Assembly: GCA_019090895.1 (NCBI GenBank)
Contig: JAHRVB010000163.1
Location: 1 to 64,000, forward strand
Direction: 5' to 3'
From: Kangiellaceae bacterium
GTDB lineage: Bacteria > Pseudomonadota > Gammaproteobacteria > Enterobacterales > Kangiellaceae
Length of the DNA: 64,000 bases
The notes below the pieces were generated by a model. That model did no database searches. It saw only the letters and a list, made by a program, of their open reading frames with translations, and was not told where the DNA came from. Positions 25,052 through 34,170 of this stretch are shown in pieces; the stretch's first letter is position 1; every line of letters starts with the position of its first letter. Position numbers and translations under genes: made by a program.

Positions 25052-25696
25052 ATGTTGAACATGAATTTTGACGAAAGAGTGGTGATAGACACCAACCAGC
25101 AAGAGTGGCTTGCAAGTCCTGCAAAGGGCGTTTTGAGAAAGCCTCTAGCAAGGGAAGAAGCTGAAAGAGGTCACGCAACCAGCATCGTGAAATATGAAGC
25201 GGAAGCAGCTTTCGCCTCTCATGGGCACCCACTGGGAGAAGAGATTCTAGTTCTCGAAGGGGTATTTTCAGACGAGTCAGGCGATTATCCAGCCGGAACC
25301 TATTTCAGAAATCCGCAAGGTTATAGCCATGCGCCCTACAGCAAGAGCGGATGTGTGTTATTTGTTAAACTTCATCAGTTTCAAGCCGACGACTACTCAA
25401 AGGTTTGTATTAATACTAAATTGAGTCCATGGCAGCCTGGGATCGGTGGTTTGCAAATCATGCCGTTACACGAGTATAAGGGGGAATCCGTGGCATTGGT
25501 CAAATGGCCCGCGGGAGAGCGTTTTCAACCACACACTCACTTTGGCGGAGAAGAAATACTGGTTATTCAGGGAGAGTTTATTGATGAGCACGGACGGTAT
25601 CCGGCAGGAAGTTGGATACGAAGTCCTCATATGAGTTCACATAACCCTTATGTTGAGCAAGAAACGATTATCCTGGTTAAAGTAGGGCATCTCTAA
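25052..25696 (+). CDS. Double-cupin (ChrR-like) protein
   Basis: This 214-residue protein is made of two similar cupin units: residues about 40-105 (HGHPLGEEILVLEGVFSDE, GTYFRNPQGYSH) and about 140-205 (THFGGEEILVIQGEFIDEH, GSWIRSPHMSSH). Both keep H-x-H/G-EE and the late His ligands, so two metal sites are expected. The arrangement resembles ChrR-type cupins that bind zinc and quench ECF sigma factors, but there is no zinc-finger anti-sigma part and no sigma gene next door, so an enzymatic or binding role is equally possible. ATG 25061 is an alternative start nine bases in. It may belong with the preceding redox genes. Confidence 0.8.
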   Translation: MLNMNFDERVVIDTNQQEWLASPAKGVLRKPLAREEAERGHATSIVKYEAEAAFASHGHPLGEEILVLEGVFSDESGDYPAGTYFRNPQGYSHAPYSKSGCVLFVKLHQFQADDYSKVCINTKLSPWQPGIGGLQIMPLHEYKGESVALVKWPAGERFQPHTHFGGEEILVIQGEFIDEHGRYPAGSWIRSPHMSSHNPYVEQETIILVKVGHL

Positions 25697-25870
25697 AGTT
25701 GTGATTTGTTAAGTGCTTCAACATCTAACTGTTTTGCAAACGGACTTGTCCGGTAGATCTATTCAAGTGGACCTATTCAATTAGACCATTTCAAACCTTG
25801 ACTCTCTCCTTCGACAATCTCATAGAGAGATTAAAAAATGGGCTCGTTCTAAAAAATTCTTCCGATTAAA
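25697..25870. other. AT-rich intergenic region
   Basis: There is no gene here. A CTCTC/GAGAG hairpin (about 25805-25831) follows the cupin gene by 110 bp without a T-run. The remaining DNA leads into the sigma-28-type promoter of the chemotaxis receptor. Confidence 0.4.
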
Positions 25871-25897
25871 TAAAGTTAGCAAACTGTAGGCCGACCT
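25871..25897 (+). promoter_or_regulatory. Sigma-28 (FliA) promoter
   Basis: TAAAGTTA-N11-GCCGACCT compares with the consensus TAAAGTTT-N11-GCCGATAA: the -35 has one mismatch, the spacing is exact and the -10 core GCCGA is intact. It precedes a chemotaxis receptor gene by 170 bp, the expected class of target, which also implies the organism is flagellated. Confidence 0.75.
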
Positions 25898-26066
25898 ATC
25901 TATAAGCTTATTTAGGAAGCGCTTAAAATTTAAATTTGATAGCAAAAAATAGATGATTAATTTTGTTTTTGTCTACACTTATAATTGGGCCGAATAATTA
26001 AACCGAACTTGTAATAAAAATTAGGCCGTTACGTATATCACTACTTTTTCTGACGGAACATGTTAA

Positions 26067-27377
26067 ATGATTGAAAACTATAATAAAAATTTAAAAAAAA
26101 TCGATGTTCAAAAACGCGGTATAACGGGTTCCATAATGAAAATTATGGGGCCTTCCATTGTTGTATTGTTGGTTGGTTTACTTATTTCCTATTTTGCTTA
26201 TGACATGTCAGCCAAGAATTTGGTCATACAGCTGGTCACGCTTGTTATCGCAGCTTCTGTTGGAGTTATAGTCGCGAAACTTCAATTTTTCAGAGGATTT
26301 GGACAAGTAACTCGGTTTGTTAGCGATATTAAACAAGGCAAAGGAATCAATTACCAAACTCGTTTTAATACCGAAAAGGCAGGGCTTTTCTCAACCGCTT
26401 TTCAAGTACTTAATGTTCAACGCCAATTAATTGATGATATTTTAAGCAAGCTTTATAAGTCTTCAGCTCGGTTAGAGCCTATGGCGGACGAATTAAATAA
26501 CGTTTATGCGACCATGTCGCAAAAAGCACAAATGCAGAATTTACTCGGTAAAAGTCTTTCAAATGTTCTTGAAGAAATAAAATCTACTTCCGAACAGCTA
26601 CATGGTAACCTGGGACAAGTCTTTGAACAGGTGGAATCATCAAAACAAAATAGCAATGAGATTGAGCAGTTATCTCTAAACAATAACGAAAATATTAAAG
26701 AACTCAGTGAGCATATGATCGAAGCATCATCACTAATCGATAAGTTAAATAGAGACAGTGAACAGATTAATTCAGTAATAGATGTTATTAATTCGATCGC
26801 TGCGCAAACTAATCTACTCGCATTAAATGCCGCTATTGAAGCTGCCCGAGCTGGCGAGCAGGGCCGTGGTTTTGCAGTTGTTGCCGATGAAGTTAGAGCG
26901 CTTGCGGAAAAAACAGCTGTATCAACCAGTGAAGTACGCAAAATGGTTGTTCAAATTCAATCTGGAACTTCAAAAGTCAGTAGTGTGATTGAAAATGGAT
27001 TAGCTTCTTCCCACACTGCGGTAAAATCTACCGATGCTACAGCGCTGAAAGTTGCGGAAGTTATTCAATCAATTAAGCATATTAATGATATTTCGTCAGA
27101 AATTCAGCAGAGCTCCACACGACAATTATCGATCGCGTCGAGTGCTAAAGAAGAGATAATTGATATGGTGCATCTCAACGAAGAAGTGCTGGATAGTACA
27201 AAGGAACACGAAGTCTCTACCCAAGATCTTACCAAGCTGTCTGTTAGTTTAAAGTCTACTTTAGAGTTGTTTAGTTTCAACGATGTTGATTGGGATAATC
27301 GACCTCGGCCTAAATCATTGACCCTAAACCAACAGGTATCGACAGCAAGTACAAACGACGAGGTTGAATTATTCTAG
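26067..27377 (+). CDS. Methyl-accepting chemotaxis protein without periplasmic domain
   Basis: This 436-residue chemoreceptor-like protein has two adjacent membrane helices (about residues 26-46 and 50-70), hence almost no periplasmic loop. A short linker and a long coiled-coil signalling domain follow, with the hairpin tip [43 protein letters not shown] near 245-290, the CheA/CheW contact site. A canonical HAMP is not obvious. Such receptors probably sense membrane or cytoplasmic state rather than external ligands. No CheR-docking pentapeptide is seen at the end (NDEVELF). A sigma-28-type promoter lies upstream and a strong bidirectional terminator downstream. Confidence 0.92.
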   Translation: MIENYNKNLKKIDVQKRGITGSIMKIMGPSIVVLLVGLLISYFAYDMSAKNLVIQLVTLVIAASVGVIVAKLQFFRGFGQVTRFVSDIKQGKGINYQTRFNTEKAGLFSTAFQVLNVQRQLIDDILSKLYKSSARLEPMADELNNVYATMSQKAQMQNLLGKSLSNVLEEIKSTSEQLHGNLGQVFEQVESSKQNSNEIEQLSLNNNENIKELSEHMIEASSLIDKLNRDSEQINSVIDVINSIAAQTNLLALNAAIEAARAGEQGRGFAVVADEVRALAEKTAVSTSEVRKMVVQIQSGTSKVSSVIENGLASSHTAVKSTDATALKVAEVIQSIKHINDISSEIQQSSTRQLSIASSAKEEIIDMVHLNEEVLDSTKEHEVSTQDLTKLSVSLKSTLELFSFNDVDWDNRPRPKSLTLNQQVSTASTNDEVELF

Positions 27378-27461
27378 TGGGGTAAACTCAAGGTTTGGAA
27401 AGTAGTCGGCTAGTTTTAAATAGGGAAAATGCATTAGAAGTACAAAATATTACTCAGTGCC

Positions 27462-27498
27462 AAATAAAAAAGGTCTACGCTGTAGACCTTTTTTATTT
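27462..27498. terminator. Bidirectional rho-independent terminator
   Basis: AAATAAAAAAGGTCTAC and its exact reverse complement flank GCT, giving a GGTCTAC stem with T-rich ends in both directions. It serves the convergent receptor (plus) and peroxiredoxin (minus) genes. Confidence 0.93.
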
Positions 27499-27515
27499 CA
27501 ATTACCAGCGGTTGA

Positions 27516-27995
27516 TTACAGGTTTTCTAGAATGTTCTCAACTTTAGACACTTCAAATTCGCCAGGCCCTTCAATGAAAACATGAGTTACAGTACCATTA
27601 TCAATAATGGCGGCGAATCGTTTGCAACGTTGACCCATACCAAAACCGGAACCGTCAAAATCTAAACCCAGCGCTTTAGAGAAATCAGCATTTCCATCCG
27701 CAAGCATCACCAATTCTTCAGCGTTGCTGGATTTACCCCAGGCGCCCATTACAAAAGCATCATTAACAGACATACAAACAATACGATCAACGCCTTTACT
27801 TTTTACCGCGTCCGCTTGCACCACATAGCCAGGTAAATGTGCTTGAGAGCATGTTGGTGTGAAAGCACCAGGAAGGCCGAAAAGAACAGTTTTTCCTGAT
27901 GCAAAGTATTCTGCTGTATCAACTTCACTGGCTTCGCCACCCACAATAACTTTTACTTTTGCGCTTGGAACGGTATCGTTTACTTGAATAGACAT
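27516..27995 (-). CDS. Peroxiredoxin (Prx5/redoxin family)
   Basis: This 159-residue thiol peroxidase has the Prx5 signature GLPGAFTPTCSQAHLPGY, whose Cys49 is the peroxidatic residue. The rest of the family pattern (VNDAFVMGAWGK, MLADGNADFSKALG, GMGQRCKRFAAIIDNG) is complete, with an extra Cys in GQRCKRF as in bacterial glutathione- or glutaredoxin-dependent members. It reduces hydrogen and alkyl peroxides in the cytoplasm. An AAGGAAAC ribosome site precedes the ATG. It stands alone, ending at the shared terminator. Confidence 0.93.
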   Translation of the reverse strand: MSIQVNDTVPSAKVKVIVGGEASEVDTAEYFASGKTVLFGLPGAFTPTCSQAHLPGYVVQADAVKSKGVDRIVCMSVNDAFVMGAWGKSSNAEELVMLADGNADFSKALGLDFDGSGFGMGQRCKRFAAIIDNGTVTHVFIEGPGEFEVSKVENILENL

Positions 27996-28281
27996 GATGT
28001 TTCCTTAGTAAATTATCAAATGTTTGAAACACAATATTAATCTTGCCTGATGGATTTGACTAGTATTTTTATGATAACTTTTAAACCCCTTTCGATAATC
28101 GCATTAACCTTGCTAATTTTGCGTGTATTCTACATCATTAATTTATCAGCTTTTACTGGTCTAATTGTTTAAAGAGTCCAAGTAACTTAGATTAAGTTTG
28201 GGGCAAAAGAGCAGGAATGGAAAAGAAATTGAGCTTCTATGAGTCATACAATGTGTGCGACTTATTGAGCAGGAAACTGGT
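27996..28281. other. Divergent intergenic region
   Basis: This stretch lies between the peroxiredoxin gene (minus) and the AraC gene (plus). It holds the promoters of both, but I see no clear operator. A 33-codon hydrophobic open frame (28071-28172) lacks a ribosome site and is not called. Confidence 0.35.
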
Positions 28282-29130
28282 ATGGACAAAAGTATATTTC
28301 AACAACGAATGGCGAAAGTCGTTAGTTATATTGAAGAGCATCTAGATAACGATCTTGATGTGAACCATTTGATGAAAGTTGCTTGTTATTCTGAATTTCA
28401 TTTTCACCGACTTTTTCGCGCGTTCGTTGGTGAGAGTATTTATGGATTTAAGAAAAGGCTTTTATTGGAAAGAGCTGTAAGACAATTGAAGTTCTCACAA
28501 AATTCAATTATTGATATATCCGCTAAAAGTGGATATGACAATCAATCATCGTTTAATAAAGCGTTCAAGAAACAGTTCTTAGTTACTCCAAGCCAGGTGA
28601 GAACTCAAAAGGTCATTCTAAATTATCCAACATTCAAAATGACTCATTGGGAGAAAACCATGGAACCTAAAATCGAAAAATTGAAAAAAATTAAACTAAT
28701 TTGTGCTCGCGAGAAAGGCAGTTACGCGGAAGCGGCCCCAAAAGCTTGGCAGTCGGTGATGCAATTTGCTTATTCAAATCGTTTAATGAACAAACAAGTT
28801 CGCTTGTTTGGTATTTCTCATGACGACCCATCCGTTACTGAGCCAGAGCATATTAGGTATGACGCTTGCCTAGATATAGAGGTGGACATCGCAAACCAGA
28901 AAAACCTAATCAGTCAGAATATCGAAGCTGGGCAGTATGCCGTTTACCTTCATAAAGGAAGTTACGATGGTTTTGTGGACGCTTACGCCTATTTGTTTAA
29001 CCAGTGGCTTCCTAACAGTGGTTACATTTTAAGAGATACACAATCGTGCTTTGAGATTTATCTCAATCGAGATCCAAGACGGACTAAACCCGAAAACCTA
29101 CGCACTGAGATTTATCTTCCGCTCATTTAG
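28282..29130 (+). CDS. AraC family regulator with GyrI-like effector domain
   Basis: This 282-residue protein has an N-terminal AraC/XylS double helix-turn-helix (residues about 8-105, YIEEHLDNDLDVNHLMKVA, SGYDNQSSFNKAFKKQF) and a C-terminal GyrI/SOUL-like small-molecule binding domain (about 125-282, ICAREKGSYAEAAPKAWQSV to NLRTEIYLPL). This domain order is that of Rob/SoxS-like multidrug sensors and of many resistance regulators. ATG 28282 follows AGGA by seven bases; the frame also extends nine codons upstream from TTG. The VOC protein 150 bp downstream is a plausible co-regulated gene. Confidence 0.9.
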   Translation: MDKSIFQQRMAKVVSYIEEHLDNDLDVNHLMKVACYSEFHFHRLFRAFVGESIYGFKKRLLLERAVRQLKFSQNSIIDISAKSGYDNQSSFNKAFKKQFLVTPSQVRTQKVILNYPTFKMTHWEKTMEPKIEKLKKIKLICAREKGSYAEAAPKAWQSVMQFAYSNRLMNKQVRLFGISHDDPSVTEPEHIRYDACLDIEVDIANQKNLISQNIEAGQYAVYLHKGSYDGFVDAYAYLFNQWLPNSGYILRDTQSCFEIYLNRDPRRTKPENLRTEIYLPLI

Positions 29131-29283
29131 TGAACAGCTTACTAAATCTAAGTGACAGCAAAGAACGTTAGGCAGAAATATATCACCAACCAAGAAAAGC
29201 TTCCTGACACTACCTTGTCAGGAGCACTCCTATAAGATGCGTTTTAGCGGAATGGCCGCAATTATAATTCTTCGGAGATTCAA

Positions 29284-29661
29284 ATGATTGGTTACACTAC
29301 CATCGGAACAAACGACTTGAAAAAGTCGGTCGCATATTACGACGTTATAATGGAAATGTTAGGCGCAGGGCGTTTTATGGAAGATGATAAATTTGTAGCG
29401 TGGTCCAAGTCACATGACAGTGTCGGATTTTCGGTGACTGTACCTTTTGATGGCGAGAAAGCGACTATTGGTAATGGTGTTATGATTGCTTTACTAGGAG
29501 AAAATGAAAAACAAGTAAAGGCCGTATATAACAAAGCGATTGAGTTAGGTGGTACGGATGAAGGCGCTCCAGGCCCGCGTTCAGATAGTTTTTATGCCGC
29601 GTATTTCAGAGATCTCGACGGGAATAAGTTGAATATCTTTTGCATGACACAAGGCAAATAG
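29284..29661 (+). CDS. VOC family protein
   Basis: This 125-residue vicinal-oxygen-chelate protein opens with GYTTIGTNDLKKSVAYYDVIMEMLG and ends with AAYFRDLDGNKLNIFCM, the two halves of the fold. Here the final motif lacks the metal-binding glutamate (NKLNIF), so it may act as a binding rather than metal-dependent protein. It resembles the small glyoxalase-like proteins found near AraC-GyrI regulators. Confidence 0.85.
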   Translation: MIGYTTIGTNDLKKSVAYYDVIMEMLGAGRFMEDDKFVAWSKSHDSVGFSVTVPFDGEKATIGNGVMIALLGENEKQVKAVYNKAIELGGTDEGAPGPRSDSFYAAYFRDLDGNKLNIFCMTQGK

Positions 29662-29898
29662 ATTCGATTTTTCTAGGTTGTTTTATGTCGTTATTTTTTA
29701 ATAGAGCGTTTGACCACCATAACAGCTCTGCTGTGTGCGTATAGCACTGGATAGAAAACGATAGAGAAAGACCAAAGCATCCACTTAGTCTGAGTGTTGA
29801 GGGGATGTTTTTCTATGGGTTTATTAAAATAGTCATTGCTCAAGCCAAGGTTAAATTGATATTCTTGGTCTTATCTAAAAGAAGCAGACTAACTATCG

Positions 29899-30645
29899 AT
29901 GACGATTGAAACGGACCAAGATCTAAAGCATCTCCAGCACATAGGGAAAATTGTTGCCACTATCCTTAAAGCAATGATGGAAAAAACTGAGCCCGGCATG
30001 ACAACCGGAGAGCTTGACTTGATTGGCAAGGACTTACTCGAACATTACCAAGCTAATTCAGCTCCGATGGTCACATACGATTTTCCGGGTTATACCTGCA
30101 TAAGCGTCAATGAAGAAGCCGCTCATGGTATACCGGGGCAACGAGTGATTCAGGCCGGTGATATTGTTAATGTTGATGTTTCGGCAGAAAAAAACGGCTA
30201 TTTTGCAGATACTGGGGGAAGCTTTGTGGTTCCACCATCTACACCACTAAAAAATCGATTACTTCATTCAACTCAGTTTGCTTTAAGTGAAGCGTGTAAG
30301 TATATATCTGCCGATAAACCGATCAATGGTATCGGTAAAACCGTACAACAAGTCGCAAAGCAAAAAGGGTTCAAAATTATAAAAAATTTATGCGGCCATG
30401 GTGTTGGCAAAAGTTTACATGATGATCCAAAAGAAATTCATGGCTTTTATGTGCCCCAAGACAAGCGAATATTACGCGAAGGCATGGTGATAGCGGTTGA
30501 GCCTTTCTTATCTACCAAGAGCCAGTTTGTTAATGAAACAGATGATGGATGGACATTGGTGGGTGAGCAAGGTAATCTGTCGGCGCAATTCGAACATACC
30601 ATGGTAGTCACCCGTGGAAAACCAATTCTATTGACGGCGTTATAA
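29899..30645 (+). CDS. map: Type I methionine aminopeptidase
   Basis: This 248-residue M24A metallopeptidase removes the initiator methionine from nascent proteins. All metal and catalytic ligands are visible: Asp93 (NVDVSA), Asp104 (ADTGGSF), His167 (CGHGVGKSLHDDP), Glu201 (VEPFLS) and Glu232 (QFEHTM), plus His76 in AAHGIPG. The gene has its own 240-bp upstream region, without rpsB-tsf next to it, so it may be a second, non-essential map copy rather than the housekeeping one; the window cannot settle that. Confidence 0.93.
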   Translation: MTIETDQDLKHLQHIGKIVATILKAMMEKTEPGMTTGELDLIGKDLLEHYQANSAPMVTYDFPGYTCISVNEEAAHGIPGQRVIQAGDIVNVDVSAEKNGYFADTGGSFVVPPSTPLKNRLLHSTQFALSEACKYISADKPINGIGKTVQQVAKQKGFKIIKNLCGHGVGKSLHDDPKEIHGFYVPQDKRILREGMVIAVEPFLSTKSQFVNETDDGWTLVGEQGNLSAQFEHTMVVTRGKPILLTAL

Positions 30646-30758
30646 AACTCATTCCGAAATACTTATAGAGCACGGAATCAAGAACTAATTACTTAGGTCC
30701 CTTAATAGTCAGTTGGTTAACCCTTTAATCAAAACTAATTTTTATCGAGAAAGCGTCC

Positions 30759-31484
30759 ATGCTCAAGCTCTATCAATTTCCAATTTCCCATTATTGCGAG
30801 AAAATACGCTGGGCGCTGGACTACAAGCAGATCGAATATCGACCGGTCAATATGTTGCCTGGATTGCACGTTAAAGTGACCAAGCAGCTAGGGGTAAAAT
30901 CATCAGTTCCAATCATTCAACATAATCAGCGAGTGATTGCCGGATCGACTGAAATTATTGACTACTTAGATAAAAATTTTCCTCGTAATCAATTAACACC
31001 TGAAGGAAGGGATTTGCGAACAGACGCCGCAGATTGGGAAATTTTTCTTGATAGAGAAGTGGGTATAAATGTTAGGCTGTGTGCGTATAATATTTTACTA
31101 AAACACCCAGAAGTGGTGAAACCATTCTTTACCCATAAAGGACCATGGTATGGCCCGCTCGTACTGGCATTATCATACAAAACGCTGAACGAAAAGATGC
31201 GTCAATTTATGAAAATAAGTGATGAGACTTCCATTGAGTCTATGAAGATTCTAGAGCTTGCCGTTGATCGTCTAGATGAGCACTACCAGAAGAATTCTTA
31301 TTTAGTTGGTAATCAGTTTAGTCGGGCAGATTTGTCGGCTGCTGCGATGGTGGCGCCTATTGTCATGCCTGATGGTTATGGTTTAAAGTGGCCAAAAAAG
31401 GTACCAAGTGATTACTTAGAACTACAAGAGCGATTTGAAGGGCGTTTAGATTGGGCCAGCAAAATGTATCAGTCTTTTCGTTGA
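30759..31484 (+). CDS. Glutathione S-transferase family protein
   Basis: This 241-residue protein has an N-terminal thioredoxin-like domain (KLYQFPISHYCEKIRWALDYKQIEY, with the cis-Pro segment SSVPIIQHNQRVIAGSTEIIDYLD) and an all-helical C-terminal domain (about 90-230, NSYLVGNQFSRADLSAAAM, including the conserved N-capping box). The SHYCEK form puts a cysteine near the usual catalytic serine or tyrosine. Such proteins conjugate or reduce glutathione derivatives; the substrate is unknown. Confidence 0.88.
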   Translation: MLKLYQFPISHYCEKIRWALDYKQIEYRPVNMLPGLHVKVTKQLGVKSSVPIIQHNQRVIAGSTEIIDYLDKNFPRNQLTPEGRDLRTDAADWEIFLDREVGINVRLCAYNILLKHPEVVKPFFTHKGPWYGPLVLALSYKTLNEKMRQFMKISDETSIESMKILELAVDRLDEHYQKNSYLVGNQFSRADLSAAAMVAPIVMPDGYGLKWPKKVPSDYLELQERFEGRLDWASKMYQSFR

Positions 31485-31524
31485 TTATTTATTAGAGCTG
31501 ATGTTTTAAACGCTGAGGCTTCTT

Positions 31525-32784
31525 TTATTTTTGAACTCTAATCGAAACCGTTAACCCGGCTATCATTGCCAATACTGAAACCACTGATATACTCGTCGGA
31601 ATATCCAATGCATCGGCTAATAAACCCGTTGAAATCGCACCAATAGCATAGCCTAAATCTCGCCAAAACCGATAGATCCCAAGAGCAGATGCTCGCCAGC
31701 TGACACCCGATAAATCCGATACCAGAGCCAATAAAGTTGGATAGACCATCGCGGTACCTAGACCAACGAGTCCTGCTGCAACGATATAACCCGTGTAATT
31801 ATTCCAAATAACAAAAACGAATAGTCCGCCAGCCTGAGTGAACATGCCGCCGGCTATAATTAATTTTCGTCCTACTTTGTCTGAAAGTGGACCAAAAATA
31901 AGCTGAGCGGTGCTCCAAACGATGGGGTAAATGGCAACGATAGTGGCGATTTGAGCCAGTGACATATCTTGGCTAAGGAGATAAATGGGTAATAATCCCC
32001 ACAACATGCCGTCTTTCAAATTGGTTACCAAACCGGCAATGCTAGCAGTGGATAACCCTGCGTCATTCCAGGTCGCTTTCTTAAAAACCTCATACAGAGG
32101 GAGTGGCTTTTCTATCGATGATTGGACATTAACTTGGGAAGTATCTTGGTCGCAATCTTCCGACATTGACTGATTATTATTGCCTGTATGGCAACGAGTA
32201 TCTTTAACTATCGTTGATAAAAGCAGTCCAATGATGACTAACACTAAACCGACATAAAACGGCTCGGGACGGAGTCCATAATCGGTGGCAATTAATCCAG
32301 TGACAAATGCAATGACAGCAACCCCACCATATCCAGCAAATTCATTGAGGCCTATTGCTAACCCTCGTTGTTTATCTCCAGCAATATCAACTTTCATCAC
32401 CACGGTCATTGACCAACACATGGCTTGACTCACACCCAGTAGGAAATTCGCAAATAAAATCCAGTACCAATGATCGGCGAACATTAAGATCAAAGGAATA
32501 GGTATGGCAATCACCCAACCTATTTGCAGGACTCTTACCCGACCCCAATGGTCCGATAAACTGCCAGCGAAGAAATTAACGGACGCTTTGGTTAATCCAA
32601 AAGTGGCGATAAAGGAGAGAACCGCAACCGATGAAGTGATGCCAAAGTCGGCTTCGGCTATGAGCGGCAGTAATGTTCTTTCGAGTCCTACCATTCCACC
32701 AACAAAGAAGTTAGTGATCACTAGAATGGAGAACAATAAAATATGGTTCCTTAGGTTGGATCCTTGTTGTGCAGTTGGCTTCAT
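31525..32784 (-). CDS. MFS transporter
   Basis: This 419-residue twelve-helix major facilitator has the loop 2-3 motif GSLSDHWGRVRVLQIGW, its second-half counterpart GPLSDKVGRKLIIAGG and a long polar central loop (about 195-225). It is a drug- or metabolite-efflux type by general look; no substrate can be read. It is followed upstream on the same strand by the SRPBCC gene after a 44-bp gap, so the two may be co-transcribed with the SRPBCC gene first. Confidence 0.85.
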   Translation of the reverse strand: MKPTAQQGSNLRNHILLFSILVITNFFVGGMVGLERTLLPLIAEADFGITSSVAVLSFIATFGLTKASVNFFAGSLSDHWGRVRVLQIGWVIAIPIPLILMFADHWYWILFANFLLGVSQAMCWSMTVVMKVDIAGDKQRGLAIGLNEFAGYGGVAVIAFVTGLIATDYGLRPEPFYVGLVLVIIGLLLSTIVKDTRCHTGNNNQSMSEDCDQDTSQVNVQSSIEKPLPLYEVFKKATWNDAGLSTASIAGLVTNLKDGMLWGLLPIYLLSQDMSLAQIATIVAIYPIVWSTAQLIFGPLSDKVGRKLIIAGGMFTQAGGLFVFVIWNNYTGYIVAAGLVGLGTAMVYPTLLALVSDLSGVSWRASALGIYRFWRDLGYAIGAISTGLLADALDIPTSISVVSVLAMIAGLTVSIRVQK

Positions 32785-32828
32785 CGCATCACTTCAATTA
32801 TATTCTTTGGGAATTCGGTAAGAATCGG

Positions 32829-33353
32829 TTATTTTTGTGACATTTTTAATCGGGCCACCAGCGAATCCTGTTGTTGAGTTTGTACTTTATCGACAATGGC
32901 AGCTAATTTGTCAACCCCCCCTTCGATAGAACCATTGACCTGATAGCGCTGGATAATTCGAGTCCGATTCGCTTCTAACGCTTCAAACCGCCAAGACATT
33001 CCGCCACTGACACCCATCATCTGTAGCGGGCCAAGGCCACCGACCATTCTAATTTCTTTATCGGGATCAACATAGGTTACCGTCATGTGCAGCACTTGTT
33101 TGTCGCCATCGATTTCACAAAAACAGCCATTAGATTGCGGGCTAATCGATAGGTTTTTTGCTTGTCCAAAATAAGTATGGTCACTTATCCACCAATCTGA
33201 GATCTTCAGGAATTGCTGATATACTTCAGCCTGGGCAACGGTGACTTCGCGTTCTATTTCAAGTGTAAATCCATTGGCCGAGCTACTGAGCACTTTCGCT
33301 GTAACTTGGAAAGGTAAAATAAGTAATAGAAGTAAAACTAGTTGTCGTGTCAT
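32829..33353 (-). CDS. Exported SRPBCC/START-like domain protein
   Basis: This 174-residue protein has a signal peptide (RQLVLLLLLILPFQVTA/K) and a single SRPBCC helix-grip domain (FTLEIEREVTVAQAEVYQQFLKISDWW ... GGMSWRFEALEANRTRIIQRYQVNG). The fold binds lipids or hydrophobic ligands; periplasmic versions are of unknown role. It lies immediately upstream of the MFS gene. Confidence 0.8.
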   Translation of the reverse strand: MTRQLVLLLLLILPFQVTAKVLSSSANGFTLEIEREVTVAQAEVYQQFLKISDWWISDHTYFGQAKNLSISPQSNGCFCEIDGDKQVLHMTVTYVDPDKEIRMVGGLGPLQMMGVSGGMSWRFEALEANRTRIIQRYQVNGSIEGGVDKLAAIVDKVQTQQQDSLVARLKMSQK

Positions 33354-33562
33354 AGGGTTACCGGTTTTTATGCTAGTATGGTCTGTCGTTTGGCCACCAT
33401 GCTAAACGATCATCTCTTTGTTGTACAATTGATATCACTAGCAATAAGTATATCTAGTCCTACGCGGTTATCACGATGAAGCTGCGATAAATATCAGTGA
33501 TTGGAAATTGGAAAAATATAATTAAAAACAACAATTTATCTTATCGAATTAGGAGAATTAAT

Positions 33563-33994
33563 ATGACAAATGAATCAACTATTCCTCGCTGGTTTACCGT
33601 CGTTGCGTGGGTCGCTTTTGTGTGGAATCTCTTAGGGGTGATGGCCTTTGCTGCTCAAATGATGATGACACCAGAAATGCTAGCCACGCTGCCTGAAAAT
33701 GAACGGGCTATGTATGAAAACATCCCAATCTGGGTCAATATTGCGTTTGCTTGCGCAGTGATAGGCGGCGCTCTAGGAAGTTTGTTACTAGCACTTAAGA
33801 AATCAATCGCTTTGTACGCGCTAATCATTTCGGTGATCGGCGTTTGTGTACAAATGTATCACAACTTTTTTATCGTCGATTCGGTGGCAGTGTACGGACC
33901 AGGAAGCGCGGTAATGCCAGGTATGGTATTAATCATCGCATTTGCTTTAGTGTGGCTGGCAAATCACGCCAAGTCCAAGCAATGGGTTTCTTAG
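33563..33994 (+). CDS. Four-helix membrane protein of unknown function
   Basis: This 143-residue protein has helices near residues 10-32, 48-68, 75-95 and 112-135, and a conserved-looking WFTVVAWVAFVWNLLGV start often seen in uncharacterised marine bacterial proteins. ATG 33563 with AGGAGAA is clearly the start; the upstream in-frame codons from 33497 have no ribosome site. There is no recognisable motif beyond the helices. Confidence 0.75.
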   Translation: MTNESTIPRWFTVVAWVAFVWNLLGVMAFAAQMMMTPEMLATLPENERAMYENIPIWVNIAFACAVIGGALGSLLLALKKSIALYALIISVIGVCVQMYHNFFIVDSVAVYGPGSAVMPGMVLIIAFALVWLANHAKSKQWVS

Positions 33995-34057
33995 CTATAA
34001 ATTGAATGAAACAAACTCACAATTACAAAAAGGGCTAATTAGCTGTTTTCTTGACCC

Positions 34058-34102
34058 TGAGGGTGAATTACAATAGCGCAATGCTATGGTGATTCATCCT
34101 CA
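34058..34102. repeat. Long imperfect hairpin upstream of rep
   Basis: TGAGGGTGAATTA (34058-34070) pairs with TGATTCATCCTCA (34090-34102) through 13 pairs, two of them G-U. A symmetric 2x2 internal loop leads to a second stem ATAGC/GCTAT around GCAAT. There is no T-run, so it is not a simple terminator; it may be a small dispersed palindromic element. Confidence 0.6.
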
Positions 34103-34170
34103 CTGCTCCTCGCACTATCCAAGTAAAGCTAGCGCGTTCTTATCAAATATCCAATCATTTAAGGCAAATT

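Noticed and set aside
25052-25696. Anti-sigma factor ChrR
   Set aside because: It has two cupin units but no N-terminal zinc-binding anti-sigma domain, and no ECF sigma gene is adjacent.
28071-28172. 33-codon hydrophobic frame upstream of the AraC gene
   Set aside because: No ribosome site, composition like the AT-rich surroundings; could be chance.
34051-34074. Promoter TTGACC...TACAAT before rep
   Set aside because: The spacer is only 12 bp, too short for sigma-70, and the bases belong to the hairpin.
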